From the NCBI GenBank assembly GCA_902774335.1, contig CACYHW010000008.1:25689-89688 (forward strand): a DNA stretch of 64,000 nucleotides, in the 5' to 3' direction. The notes below the pieces were generated by a model, which was not told the origin of the DNA, did no database searches, and worked only from the letters and a program-made list of their open reading frames with translations. Every line of letters begins with the position of its first letter. The stretch's first letter is position 1. Position numbers and translations under genes: made by a program. The DNA comes from an uncultured Bacteroidales bacterium (GTDB lineage: Bacteria; Bacteroidota; Bacteroidia; Bacteroidales; Bacteroidaceae). Shown piece after piece: positions 34,497-46,726 of this stretch.

Positions 34497-35846
34497 TTAG
34501 GCCATTTCGGCACGCAGGTTATTGAGGCCCTCGCGCACAATGCGCTGAAGCTCAAGTTTAGATGAATCAACAAACTCGCACAGAGCAAAATCCTCAGGGG
34601 CAACCTCGTAGATACCGTATGCCTCCATCTTGTCGATATTGCCTGTAATGATAGCCTTGATAAGGAACTCGGGATAGATATCCATGGGGAACACCTTATC
34701 GTACTCATTGGACATGATCATGTGACGCTCACCGCCCTTGATGCGTGCATCAATGCTGTAACGCTTCTTGCATGTAAGCCAGCTGAAGAATGTGCGGCTT
34801 ACGCTGTACTGCTTGAAACGGGGAGCAATCCAGCCCATGAACTCATTCACATCGTCACCCTCGGGGATAACGGTTACCATGTTGGCAAATGCGCCCAGGT
34901 AATCATCCTTGGAGCACTTTACACCGGTCAGCACGTTACCGTTGATGATACGGATATGCTCGGTCTTGTTCAGACGTCCGTCCACAATCGATGAGATCTT
35001 GGCTCCGGCAATGACCTTAAGATACTGGGGATTTACAATCTCCTCACCTGCCACGGCAATGACGCGGGTCATATCGACCACGCCCTTGTTGAACAGACGG
35101 CCGATAAAGATAACGGCCTCGGGATCGATGGTCCATACAATCTCACCCTTGTTGACGGGCTTGATGTTGTTGATCTGTACACCTACGTTGCCTGCGGGAT
35201 GAGCACCCTTGAATGCATACAGGTCAACGTTCTTGGCATCGGTAAGAGTCTCTGCTGTCTGGCTGGCGCTGATGCTCAGTGTTGTGGGAGCAATCTTGGC
35301 GATTGCGCTCAGGCCGGTACGGAAGTCCAGCTCGTTGCCCTGGAGTACGAACTCAAAGTCAGGAGCAAGAGGTTTGGAATCGAAAGCCGATACAAAGATG
35401 CCTCTGGGAGCATCGGCGGGGTTAGCGATCACGTCATAAGGACGCTGACGGAAGAATGAGAAAAGACCGGACTCCAGGAGCGCGGTCTTAACCTCCTCAC
35501 CTGAGAGCGACTGAACGCTCTTGGTGCCGAACTCGACATACTTCTGCTTGGCATCGGGCTTGACCACAATGCTCATGACCTTACGGCGGGCACCGCGGTT
35601 CACTGCAACAACCTCACCGCTCACAGGCGAAACGAATTTCACCTCAGGGTGGTTCTTGTCAATGAACAGAGCCTCACCGGCCTTGACGGTCTGCTGTTCC
35701 TTGACGACAGGCTTGGGAGTGACTCCGGTAAAGTCGTCGGGGCATAACGCGTATGACTCCGCAAGACCAACCTCTGTCAGCTCCTTAACCGGAGCGCCCA
35801 GCAACTTGATGTCCAGACCTTTTCGTAAACGAATGATTTCTGCCAT
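34497..35846 (-). CDS. nqrA: Na+-translocating NADH:quinone reductase subunit A
   Basis: 449-residue cytoplasmic-side subunit of the complex. RLRKGLDIKLLGAP at the start, GEALFIDKNHPEVKFVSPVSG and HPAGNVGVQINNIKPV are family landmarks. First gene of the operon, promoter box at 35896-35903. The ApbE flavin transferase needed for NqrB and NqrC is not in this window. Confidence 0.95.
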   Translation of the reverse strand: MAEIIRLRKGLDIKLLGAPVKELTEVGLAESYALCPDDFTGVTPKPVVKEQQTVKAGEALFIDKNHPEVKFVSPVSGEVVAVNRGARRKVMSIVVKPDAKQKYVEFGTKSVQSLSGEEVKTALLESGLFSFFRQRPYDVIANPADAPRGIFVSAFDSKPLAPDFEFVLQGNELDFRTGLSAIAKIAPTTLSISASQTAETLTDAKNVDLYAFKGAHPAGNVGVQINNIKPVNKGEIVWTIDPEAVIFIGRLFNKGVVDMTRVIAVAGEEIVNPQYLKVIAGAKISSIVDGRLNKTEHIRIINGNVLTGVKCSKDDYLGAFANMVTVIPEGDDVNEFMGWIAPRFKQYSVSRTFFSWLTCKKRYSIDARIKGGERHMIMSNEYDKVFPMDIYPEFLIKAIITGNIDKMEAYGIYEVAPEDFALCEFVDSSKLELQRIVREGLNNLRAEMA

Positions 35847-35895
35847 TTTGTTGTTAGTTGAATATATAGTTTAATATTATTCAGAAAATCGGGCG

Positions 35896-35903
35896 CAAAT
35901 TTA
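35896..35903 (-). promoter_or_regulatory. -7 box (TAAATTTG) for nqrABCDEF
   Basis: Minus-strand match, leader about 45 nt. The 262-nt gap to the divergent tamB-like gene otherwise holds only AT-rich sequence with several GTGG runs. Confidence 0.5.
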
Positions 35904-36094
35904 CTAATAAAACGGCTAAAACCGGTAGTTAAAAAACAAAAAAGAAACTGCACTTTTCAACACCTACAGGATTATCCCATTTCATCGTAGGATTGTCCGG
36001 TTTTCAACAGGTTTAAGTCACCAAAAGTGGAAAAAGTGGTAAAAACTGTGGAAAACTTTAAATACGCGTGTTGTACATATTAGATTTTTCACTA

Positions 36095-36102
36095 TATTTT
36101 TG
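36095..36102 (+). promoter_or_regulatory. -7 box (TATTTTTG) for the TamB-like gene
   Basis: Match 6 nt before ATG 36109, implying a leaderless mRNA. Confidence 0.5.
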
Positions 36103-36108
36103 CATGTA

Positions 36109-39100
36109 ATGAAAACCGGGAAGGTCCTACATATTATTCTGATTGTGCTCGTCGCTCTCTTTTTGAGCGGCCACATCCTGTTGAATAACAAGAAGATACA
36201 GCAGGATGCGGCTACACATGTGGTACGTATAGCACAGGCAGCGCTCGGGACCGATGTCAGCGCCGGGCGTGTACAACTTGTTTACCCCTTCGGCATCACA
36301 ATCGATGACCTTACGGTGTACGATCTCAAGCACGATACACTGGCCCACGCAGCATCCGTTTCACTGCGCCTCAAGCCTTTCCAGTTGCTTCGTAACAAAG
36401 TCAGTATCACCAGTGTAAGGGTCAACAGCCCCGCCGTGACACTGAGCAAGGACAGCATCGGAGCGCAGCCCAACTACGCATTCCTGGTGGATCTGTTCGG
36501 CGGAAGCGATGATCCCATGGCTCTCAGGGCCAATTCCATACTTATCCGTAACGGTTCTGTCAGGTATGACCTCAAGACGGCAGAACGCACGGACAGTATC
36601 TTCAACCCCAATCACATCGCTGTTGCCGGACTGACAGCAAACCTGTCCGTCAAGGCCTTCAGCACCGACTCCATATCGGTCATAATGCGTAAGTTCGCAT
36701 TCAGCGAGCACTCCGGATTCAGGCTCACCAAAGCCAAGGGTGCAGTCACCATAGGCCAGGATCAGACTATCCTGACAGGACTTACGGTATCAACACCCAA
36801 CAGCAGTTTCCAGGCTCTGCGATTTACTGCCGGTATAGGTATGGCAACACCCATTACAGGTGTTCCCCAGGCCGATGCCGACGTACGCTCCATCTTTACC
36901 GGAAGCGATCTGAAGGCATTCTTCCCGCAGCTGGCCAGCATGACCGACCCCATCGACATAACCGTCAAGGGTAAGAGCGGCGACGGCAAGGTAGGCATTG
37001 ACGCCATCTACGTACATGCTCCCAACAACACCGTTGACCTGGGCATGAGCGGTACGCTGATGATGGACAGCGCCCTCCATATCACCGGATGCAGGTTCGC
37101 CGAGCTCCACGGATCGTTCGCCGCCGGCCTGCCGGTATGGCTCGAGGAGCAGTTCCTGGGTCTTGGACTCACCGTTCCCTCACAGCTCAAGTCGCTGGGT
37201 GACGGAACCATCAGGGCTACGGCCGACAACTATGACGGCAATCTGGATTCGGAGCTGGAGATATCGGCCCAGGCAGGAACGCTCTCTTGCGGCATCGAGG
37301 GCCGGAACAACAGCTACACCGCCAGCCTTAAAGCACAGGACATCAGGCTGAACAGCATTACCGGCATAAGCGACCTGGGCAAGGGCAGCCTTACCGCACA
37401 GGCCAACTTCAACAAACGTTCTGACGGTTACAGAGGTACGTTCCATGCCAATGCCGGAAGCTTAGTATATAAGAAGTATAGGTACCGCAATATCGTGGTG
37501 AACGGATCATTTGATCCCGAGTTGGTTACTACTGACCTGAACTTTGCCGACCGCAACGGTTCGCTGGCACTCAACGCCAAGGCAGGACTGGGAGGAGAGC
37601 CCTTCTTCAACCTCCTGATGCAGGCCGATTCGCTCAACCTGGCAGCATACAACCTGGCGGGTCGCGACACCATGTCGCTCACCACTACCCTGGCCGCCAA
37701 CCTGAGCGGTAAGGACGTTGACAACCTGAACGGTAAGATTACGGTTGACAGCCTTGTCTATGTTGACCGGGAGGGTGACTGGTATATGGATAATTTCACC
37801 GTAACCATCGATGAATCCGAGAATCTGGACAAGGTCATAAGCGTCTATAGCGACTTTATGGACATGTCCATCATAGGCAAGTACACACTCTCCAGCCTGC
37901 CCGCATCGTTTGCCAAGGCTTCATCGGACGTACTGCCTACCATCGGTAAGATGCTGGCCGACAACATGGGCGTCAAGAGCTATCTCAACAGCCGCAACGT
38001 ATTCAACGTGAACGCCTGCCTGTTCAATACGGACTTCATGGATGCCGTATTCCACTACCCCGTCTCCATAAGCAGTCCGGCCAACCTGCACATGAACTTT
38101 ATCGACACGGACAGCACATGTGTGGGACATCTCATCATACCGCAGATAACCGTAGGAACGCAGGTCATCCAGGAGGCCGATCTGGACATCAACTCCACAC
38201 AGGGCACCTGCTATATCACCATCAACGGATTGTACGGTGAAAAGGAGAGCAACCCCATCAATATCGAAGCCTCGCTTATGGCATTCACCGATATTGTCCG
38301 CGGCACCTATGTCTTCAACAACCAGACGGGCGACATAAGCGGAAAGGCCAAGACACTGTCACAGTTCTTCCGCTACGACCACCGTCGCGGACTCAAGTCA
38401 CTCACCTTTATCGACACTACCAACGTCATCATAAACAACACCAACTGGAGCGTATCCATTGCCAGAATCAGCACGGATATGCATAAGGTTACCGTATCTG
38501 ATTTCAGGGCCAGGAACCAAAGCCAGCACCTGGATGCCGACGGTACTATATCGGCCGATTCCAGCGATGTATTCCGCGTGTCTATGAACAACATCAACCT
38601 TGGACATACACTCTCGGCATTCGGCGGCAACAAGGCAGGTATTGAAGGTATGGCGTCGGGCGAGATGTTCATTGCGGGGCTGTTGGGCAATCCGGCATTC
38701 TACGGCCTGTTCTCCATCAATGACTTCAGTTTTCTGGATTCATACCACGGCAATCTCACAGCCGACTGCCGTTGGAACAGGGATACCCGCCGTGTTGAGA
38801 TGGAGGCCAATATGGTGGACAAGGGCGTGGCCAACACCTACATTGCAGGTACGTACATACCCGAAACGCATTACATGGACGTAACCATCGATGCCGGACA
38901 TACCGACCTTCACTTCCTCAACACCTGGACCAAATCGGCATTCCAGGATATCGGAGGACGAGCATTGGGCCAGCTCAGGCTGTTCGGCAACCTGCCCGAT
39001 CTGGACATGGAGGGCCAGGCCATCCTGGAAGACGGCTATTTTGTACAGGATGCCGTACACACCACCTTCCTTGTAAAGCGCGACACGCTCTGGTTCGAGC

Positions 39101-40446
39101 CGGGCAAGATGCTCTTCAGGGATGTTGAGTTCTACGACGAGAAGGGTCACGACGGACTGCTCACCTGCATACTCACCCACGACAAGTTCTCCCACTGGAG
39201 AGTGGATATGACGGCCGATGTAGCCGATATGCTGGTATATTATCAGCCCAGGACCGAAAAGAGCGACATCTACGCATCGGTATACGCCGAGGGCTCCATG
39301 GCTCTCAAGTACGCCCCCTCAAACGGACTTAACATATCGGTCAACGCCCGAACCGCTCCCGGTACCAGGATAGGCTACAATCCCACCTCGGGATCCGTGG
39401 CCGATTATAACTTCCTGACCATCGTGGACAGGAATACCGTGCGCTTGGACGAGGAGGCCGTCAAGGCAATCATCCCCACCAAGACCAAGTCCGGCAAGCA
39501 TTTCAGTCTTGACTTCAACATTGAGTGCAGTGAGGATGCCCTTATCGAGATGTCGCTGGCCTCGCTCAACGGATTCTTCCGCGGAAACGGTGATCTGTCG
39601 CTCAAGTATGACCCCAAGGACGGTCCTATTATAAACGGTATTTACAACCTGAGCTACGGTCAGTGCTCACTCTCGCTGGAGGATCTGATACGTAAGAACT
39701 TTACCCTGATGGAGGGCAGCTACGTGCGCTTTAACGGCGCTCCGCTCGACACCGAACTGAGCCTGCAGACCTACCATAACGTCAACTCCGTATCCATCTA
39801 CGACCTTGACCCCAGCGCATCGTCGTCAAACAACGTACGCGTACGCTGCCTGATGAACATCAACGGCAATGTCACCGACCCGCGCATAACGTTTGACATT
39901 GATATGCCCAGCGGCACATCCGAGGAGAAAGACATCCTAGCCAGCGCCACATCCACCGAGGAGCAGCGCAACATCCAGTTCATGTACCTGCTTGCCATAG
40001 GACGTTTCTATACCTACGATATGGGAGCCATGAATGAAGGCCTCACCCCCAGCACCATGGAGTCCATAGTCAACTCTACCGTGAGCGGTCAGATAAACAA
40101 CCTGCTGTCACAGGTGCTCGACAACGAGAAGGTCTCCATATCCAGTAACCTGAGCGCCAGCAGCTATCTGTCGAACGATGCCACCAACCTCAACAACAAG
40201 GAGTTGGAGGGCATTCTTGAGGCCCATCTGCTTGATAACCGTCTGCTTGTGAACGGCAGCTTCGGTTACAGGGAGAACACCATCAACAACACCTCGAACT
40301 TTATCGGTGACCTGGAGGTCAAGTACAAACTCTTCCCCCGTAAGGGCATCAGCATCAAGGGTTACAACAAGGCAAACGACAAGTATTTTTCTAAAACAAC
40401 CCTTACAACCCAGGGCGTAGGACTTGTCTTCGAGAAGGATTTCTGA
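36109..40446 (+). CDS. TamB-like translocation and assembly module protein
   Basis: 1445-residue protein with one N-terminal membrane helix (about 5-25) and a long periplasmic stretch of repeated beta strands typical of AsmA/TamB (DUF490) bridge proteins. The C-terminal DUF490 portion includes ARTAPGTRIGYN, GNVTDPRITFDIDMP and the final barrel-like strand VGLVFEKDF. Such proteins link inner and outer membranes and help outer-membrane protein or lipid delivery. The ATG at 36109 is used; the in-frame TTG upstream overlaps the promoter. Monocistronic or followed by the TonB receptor from its own promoter. Confidence 0.9.
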   Translation: MKTGKVLHIILIVLVALFLSGHILLNNKKIQQDAATHVVRIAQAALGTDVSAGRVQLVYPFGITIDDLTVYDLKHDTLAHAASVSLRLKPFQLLRNKVSITSVRVNSPAVTLSKDSIGAQPNYAFLVDLFGGSDDPMALRANSILIRNGSVRYDLKTAERTDSIFNPNHIAVAGLTANLSVKAFSTDSISVIMRKFAFSEHSGFRLTKAKGAVTIGQDQTILTGLTVSTPNSSFQALRFTAGIGMATPITGVPQADADVRSIFTGSDLKAFFPQLASMTDPIDITVKGKSGDGKVGIDAIYVHAPNNTVDLGMSGTLMMDSALHITGCRFAELHGSFAAGLPVWLEEQFLGLGLTVPSQLKSLGDGTIRATADNYDGNLDSELEISAQAGTLSCGIEGRNNSYTASLKAQDIRLNSITGISDLGKGSLTAQANFNKRSDGYRGTFHANAGSLVYKKYRYRNIVVNGSFDPELVTTDLNFADRNGSLALNAKAGLGGEPFFNLLMQADSLNLAAYNLAGRDTMSLTTTLAANLSGKDVDNLNGKITVDSLVYVDREGDWYMDNFTVTIDESENLDKVISVYSDFMDMSIIGKYTLSSLPASFAKASSDVLPTIGKMLADNMGVKSYLNSRNVFNVNACLFNTDFMDAVFHYPVSISSPANLHMNFIDTDSTCVGHLIIPQITVGTQVIQEADLDINSTQGTCYITINGLYGEKESNPINIEASLMAFTDIVRGTYVFNNQTGDISGKAKTLSQFFRYDHRRGLKSLTFIDTTNVIINNTNWSVSIARISTDMHKVTVSDFRARNQSQHLDADGTISADSSDVFRVSMNNINLGHTLSAFGGNKAGIEGMASGEMFIAGLLGNPAFYGLFSINDFSFLDSYHGNLTADCRWNRDTRRVEMEANMVDKGVANTYIAGTYIPETHYMDVTIDAGHTDLHFLNTWTKSAFQDIGGRALGQLRLFGNLPDLDMEGQAILEDGYFVQDAVHTTFLVKRDTLWFEPGKMLFRDVEFYDEKGHDGLLTCILTHDKFSHWRVDMTADVADMLVYYQPRTEKSDIYASVYAEGSMALKYAPSNGLNISVNARTAPGTRIGYNPTSGSVADYNFLTIVDRNTVRLDEEAVKAIIPTKTKSGKHFSLDFNIECSEDALIEMSLASLNGFFRGNGDLSLKYDPKDGPIINGIYNLSYGQCSLSLEDLIRKNFTLMEGSYVRFNGAPLDTELSLQTYHNVNSVSIYDLDPSASSSNNVRVRCLMNINGNVTDPRITFDIDMPSGTSEEKDILASATSTEEQRNIQFMYLLAIGRFYTYDMGAMNEGLTPSTMESIVNSTVSGQINNLLSQVLDNEKVSISSNLSASSYLSNDATNLNNKELEGILEAHLLDNRLLVNGSFGYRENTINNTSNFIGDLEVKYKLFPRKGISIKGYNKANDKYFSKTTLTTQGVGLVFEKDF

Positions 40447-40505
40447 TCCTTAGCATCTATCCTAAACCACTATTTTAAGGTATTGCAGCCGCATCCGAGG
40501 GCCGC

Positions 40506-40513
40506 TACCTTTG
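40506..40513 (+). promoter_or_regulatory. -7 box (TACCTTTG) for the TonB receptor
   Basis: Match 60 nt before the start; the leader contains the inverted repeat listed next. Confidence 0.55.
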
Positions 40514-40514
40514 C

Positions 40515-40571
40515 ACCTGTCAAATCCAGTAGGGATTTGTTCTTTTCCTTACATTATATAATTCGACAGGT
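40515..40571 (+). promoter_or_regulatory. leader inverted repeat ACCTGTC...GACAGGT before the TonB receptor
   Basis: ACCTGTC (40515-40521) begins near the transcription start and GACAGGT (40565-40571) ends 2 nt before the start codon. Pairing would close the whole 5' leader and cover the ribosome binding region. Too short for a known cobalamin riboswitch. Confidence 0.4.
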
Positions 40572-40573
40572 AT

Positions 40574-42982
40574 ATGAAAACAAGACACACTGTTAAGACC
40601 GGGAACACAGGATACCATTTTATAGGTATAGCCAGAACACTGATCTTACTTGCAGCACTCTCCCATTCCATCGGCATTTCGGCCCATCAGGAGGGCAGCG
40701 AAGCCGATATTGACATTAAAGGAACGGTATTCGACATCACCCAGAACGAGATCCTTCCGGGTGCGACCGTCTACATTGAAGAACTTCAGAAAGGTGTCAT
40801 TACCGATACCGATGGAATATTCCAGATTGCAGGAATACCCGAAGGAACCTATACTCTCAAGGTCCAGTATCTGGGATATCAGCCCACCGAAAAGACCATA
40901 CGCACCGACCGCGGCGCCAAGTCAAACAACATAGGACTCAAGCCTGAGAACCAGTCGCTGTCAGAGGTTATCATATCGGAAAAAAGCCAGGCCAGAATAC
41001 TTCGTGAGCAGGCTATGCCTATCACGGTCATCAGCATGCAGCAACTCCAGGGTACGGTAAGCGACGTACAGAGCATACTTGCCAAGACCGCCGGCGTAAC
41101 CATACGTGCCACCGGCGGATTGGGAAGCACCTCGCGCCTGTCGGTACGCGGTCTGGAAGGCAAACGCATAGGTTTCTTCATAGACGAGACACCCATGAAC
41201 GACCAGTCCGATTTTGTGGACCTGAACGACATCCCGGTCGATATGATTGACCGAATCGAGATATACAAAGGTGTTGTCCCGGCCAAGTTCGGAGGCTCAT
41301 CCATGGGCGGCGCCGTGAACATAGTCATTAAGGAGTATCCCGAGCATTATGCCGATGTCAGTTACCTCAGGGAGTCCTACAATACCAACCGCTTCCAGAC
41401 GGTACTCAAAAAGAATGACTTCAAGCACGGTCTGGTATACGGCATAGGAGGCGGCTACACCTATGCCGACAACGATTACACCATGGATTCACCCTACATC
41501 AAGGGCCTTAAGATACACCGCGACCATGACAACTTCAGGAAGGTGATGATGGGCGGAAGTATCAAGGCCCACAAGTGGTGGTTCGATGAGGTCGAACTGG
41601 AGCCCGTATACGTGAACACATACCATGAGATCCAGGGTATAGACTTTGACATACGTCACGCCCACAGCAAGTCGCAGGGCTATCTGTGCAACCTCAAGCT
41701 GGTCAAGGACGATTTCCTTGTTGAGGGTCTTGACTTTGACATGTCTACAGCCCTTGCATACACCGTCTATAACATGATCGACACCGCCACCACCTACTAC
41801 GACTGGTACGGCAACAGTCACCCCACTCCCTCGCCCTACGGCGGTGAGATTATAGGCAACCGTTTTGCCACCGATTCACGTAACACCAAGTTCACGCTGC
41901 TCAACAAGCTCTACATAGAGTATCTCATCAGTAAGCGCCACTCTTTGATCTTCAACTCACTTATCCAGACCGCCGACGGCAGCCCAAGCGACGAACTCAA
42001 GATCAAGAGTATGGGCAAGAAGGTGGACTTTGACTCACACATGCGCAGTTGGGTTGTAGGCATGACCTACGATTACCGCTCACTCGACCAGCGCTTCCTG
42101 AACTCCATTACCGGTCGCTACTATTGGTACGGCATGAACACCCAGTATGAGAACATCTATGTTACCAGTCCCGTCCAGGACATATCACTCCGCAAGACCA
42201 GCGCCGGATTCAGCGAAGCCATGCGTTACCGCCTCACTCCGGGTCTGATGGCCAAGCTCTCGGGAGGCTATGACGTACGTATCCCGGCCGATAACGAGCT
42301 GCTGGGCGACGGTTCCACCATAGCACCCTCACAGCAGCTCATGCCTGAGCGCAACCTGAGCTTCAACGCCGGCATGCTGTATGACCTGACAGGCATACAC
42401 CCCACCAACCTGCAGGTCGAGGTAAACGGTTACTACATGCATGTGGACGATATGATACGCTTTGTCAAAGGCATACTGGGCGCCCAGTACCAGAACTTCG
42501 GCGAGATGCGCACCATCGGCGTGGAGGCCGAGGTCAAGGCCGATATGCTGCCCTTCCTGTACGGATACGCCAACGTGACCTATCAGGACCTGCGCGACAC
42601 CCGCGATCATGAGGCCGGCAAGGACCTTCCCAACCCCACCAAGGGCAAACGCATGCCTAACATACCCTACTTTATGGCCAACGGTGGACTGGAGTTCCAC
42701 AAGGAGAACCTGTTTGGAGGCAAGGGGCAGAACACACGTCTGTTTGCCGATGTATCGTTCGTGGAGGAGTACTTCTACGACTTTGAACTGACCAAGAACG
42801 AGAAACGCCGCATACCGCGCAGCACCACCCTTGACCTTGGATTCGAACACAGCTTCCTGGACCAGCGCCTGTTCATATCGGGCAAGGTCAAGAACGTAGC
42901 CGACGCCACGGTGATATCGGAATACAACTGCCCGCTGCCGGGACGCACCTTTGGAGTCAAGCTCCGCTATATTCTCAGATAA
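40574..42982 (+). CDS. TonB-dependent receptor
   Basis: 802-residue outer-membrane transporter. After an N-terminal signal (to about 40) comes a carboxypeptidase-regulatory-like domain (IDIKGTVFDITQNE, GTYTLKVQYLGYQ), then the plug (QAMPITVISMQQLQ, LSVRGLEGKRIGFFID, DMIDRIEIYKGVVP) and a barrel ending in KLRYILR. It is not SusC-like in size, and no SusD follows; instead a DUF4374 lipoprotein is 32 nt downstream. That pairing suggests uptake of a metal complex such as a siderophore or haem (inference). Confidence 0.92.
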   Translation: MKTRHTVKTGNTGYHFIGIARTLILLAALSHSIGISAHQEGSEADIDIKGTVFDITQNEILPGATVYIEELQKGVITDTDGIFQIAGIPEGTYTLKVQYLGYQPTEKTIRTDRGAKSNNIGLKPENQSLSEVIISEKSQARILREQAMPITVISMQQLQGTVSDVQSILAKTAGVTIRATGGLGSTSRLSVRGLEGKRIGFFIDETPMNDQSDFVDLNDIPVDMIDRIEIYKGVVPAKFGGSSMGGAVNIVIKEYPEHYADVSYLRESYNTNRFQTVLKKNDFKHGLVYGIGGGYTYADNDYTMDSPYIKGLKIHRDHDNFRKVMMGGSIKAHKWWFDEVELEPVYVNTYHEIQGIDFDIRHAHSKSQGYLCNLKLVKDDFLVEGLDFDMSTALAYTVYNMIDTATTYYDWYGNSHPTPSPYGGEIIGNRFATDSRNTKFTLLNKLYIEYLISKRHSLIFNSLIQTADGSPSDELKIKSMGKKVDFDSHMRSWVVGMTYDYRSLDQRFLNSITGRYYWYGMNTQYENIYVTSPVQDISLRKTSAGFSEAMRYRLTPGLMAKLSGGYDVRIPADNELLGDGSTIAPSQQLMPERNLSFNAGMLYDLTGIHPTNLQVEVNGYYMHVDDMIRFVKGILGAQYQNFGEMRTIGVEAEVKADMLPFLYGYANVTYQDLRDTRDHEAGKDLPNPTKGKRMPNIPYFMANGGLEFHKENLFGGKGQNTRLFADVSFVEEYFYDFELTKNEKRRIPRSTTLDLGFEHSFLDQRLFISGKVKNVADATVISEYNCPLPGRTFGVKLRYILR

Positions 42983-43014
42983 CTCATTAACAATAACTTA
43001 TTAATTCAAAAACA

Positions 43015-44235
43015 ATGAAGAAAACACTCTTTTTCAGTGCCTCCATCCTGTGCGGTGCGGCACTCCTCCTTACAGCATGTGACAAGGAAGACGATCCGGT
43101 ATCAGAGCAACTGCCCGGCGGCAAGGGTCATATCGTGATTGAGTCCACCATCAAGAACGACGATGGTGCCAGCGGTGCGTCATATCTGTACCAGATCCAG
43201 AACCTGGGCGACCCTATCAGCTTTGACAACGCCATTCAGGTAGGTTTCTCGTCAACAATATCGGCCTATGGCAATGATATCTACGTATTCCCCAGTGAAA
43301 TGATCAAAAGTAATCTGATGATTGACCGCTATGTACGTTCAAACGACGGTTTCAAGAAGGTCGCCTCCAGACAGGTTGTTCCTGGATCGGCATGCTACGC
43401 TCTGCTCAAGATCAGCGACAGCAAGGCTTATATTCCCCAGTACGGACTGGGTAACATCGAGATTGTGGACCCCATGACTCTTGATGTTAAAGGCGAGATC
43501 AACCTGCGCGAGTATGCTTTCAGCGACCAGAGCGCCGATCCCGCCCGCGGCATCCTGCGTGACGGCAAGATGTACGTTGCCCTGGATCAGGTAGGCCCCA
43601 CATGGATGCCTTTTGAGAACTACCGCCAGGTAGACGTTGTGGTGATCGATGTCAATACCGACAAGGTTGACAAGATGATTTCCGAGACCGTTACAGGGCT
43701 GAGTTTCCCCACACGTCCGTTCCTTCCCGGCATGATGTTCATGACCGAGAACAAGGATATCTACATAGCCTGCTGCGGAAACTTTGGTTATGATGAGACA
43801 TATGTCAAGAACGGTTTTGTATGCATCCCCAACGGAAGCACCGAGTTTGACACATCACGTTCATGGAATATCAATGAGACCGTCATTGAAGGAACCGATG
43901 GCTGGAGAGCCGCTTCGATCTACAACTCAGAGTATCTGGGCAACGGTAAGGTTGCAGCTTTCGTGGCCTGCACTGAGCTTAACGGTGACAATCCCTACAC
44001 CGCCCACAACTCCATAGCGGTTATCATTGACATCAACAATAAGACTGTCAAGAGAATCCAGGGTATCCCTAATACCGATCCGCACAGCTGCTCTATCGAC
44101 CTGTATGACGGAAAGGTTTACTTTGCCGCATACGGTGTCAACGCTTCCGGAATCTTTGCATACGATCCCTCAAACGAGGCTGTTGAGCATGTGCAGGAGT
44201 GCAACACCGACATATCATACCTTAAGATATTCTGA
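43015..44235 (+). CDS. DUF4374 family lipoprotein
   Basis: 406-residue lipoprotein (lipobox LLLTAC, Cys22). The body has repeated beta-propeller-like strands (VGFSSTISAYGNDIYVFPS, YIPQYGLGNIEIVDP, GNGKVAAFVACTE). DUF4374 proteins are found next to TonB receptors in Bacteroidales and are thought to bind the ligand at the cell surface. In an operon with the receptor; closed by a terminator. Confidence 0.85.
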   Translation: MKKTLFFSASILCGAALLLTACDKEDDPVSEQLPGGKGHIVIESTIKNDDGASGASYLYQIQNLGDPISFDNAIQVGFSSTISAYGNDIYVFPSEMIKSNLMIDRYVRSNDGFKKVASRQVVPGSACYALLKISDSKAYIPQYGLGNIEIVDPMTLDVKGEINLREYAFSDQSADPARGILRDGKMYVALDQVGPTWMPFENYRQVDVVVIDVNTDKVDKMISETVTGLSFPTRPFLPGMMFMTENKDIYIACCGNFGYDETYVKNGFVCIPNGSTEFDTSRSWNINETVIEGTDGWRAASIYNSEYLGNGKVAAFVACTELNGDNPYTAHNSIAVIIDINNKTVKRIQGIPNTDPHSCSIDLYDGKVYFAAYGVNASGIFAYDPSNEAVEHVQECNTDISYLKIF

Positions 44236-44248
44236 TTCCAATAAGGCA

Positions 44249-44287
44249 AAAAAAAAGAGAGCTCCTTTGGGGGCTCTCCTTTTTTTA
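44249..44287. terminator. terminator between the DUF4374 gene and proS
   Basis: Stem GAGAGC/GCTCTC flanked by A and T runs; convergent genes share it. Confidence 0.85.
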
Positions 44288-44300
44288 TGCTGTCAGCTGA

Positions 44301-46723
<2,423 letters not shown>

Positions 46724-46726
46724 ATT

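Noticed and set aside
40514-40573. Cobalamin riboswitch before the TonB receptor
   Set aside because: The leader is only about 60 nt, far shorter than that riboswitch, and no B12-box-like sequence is seen.
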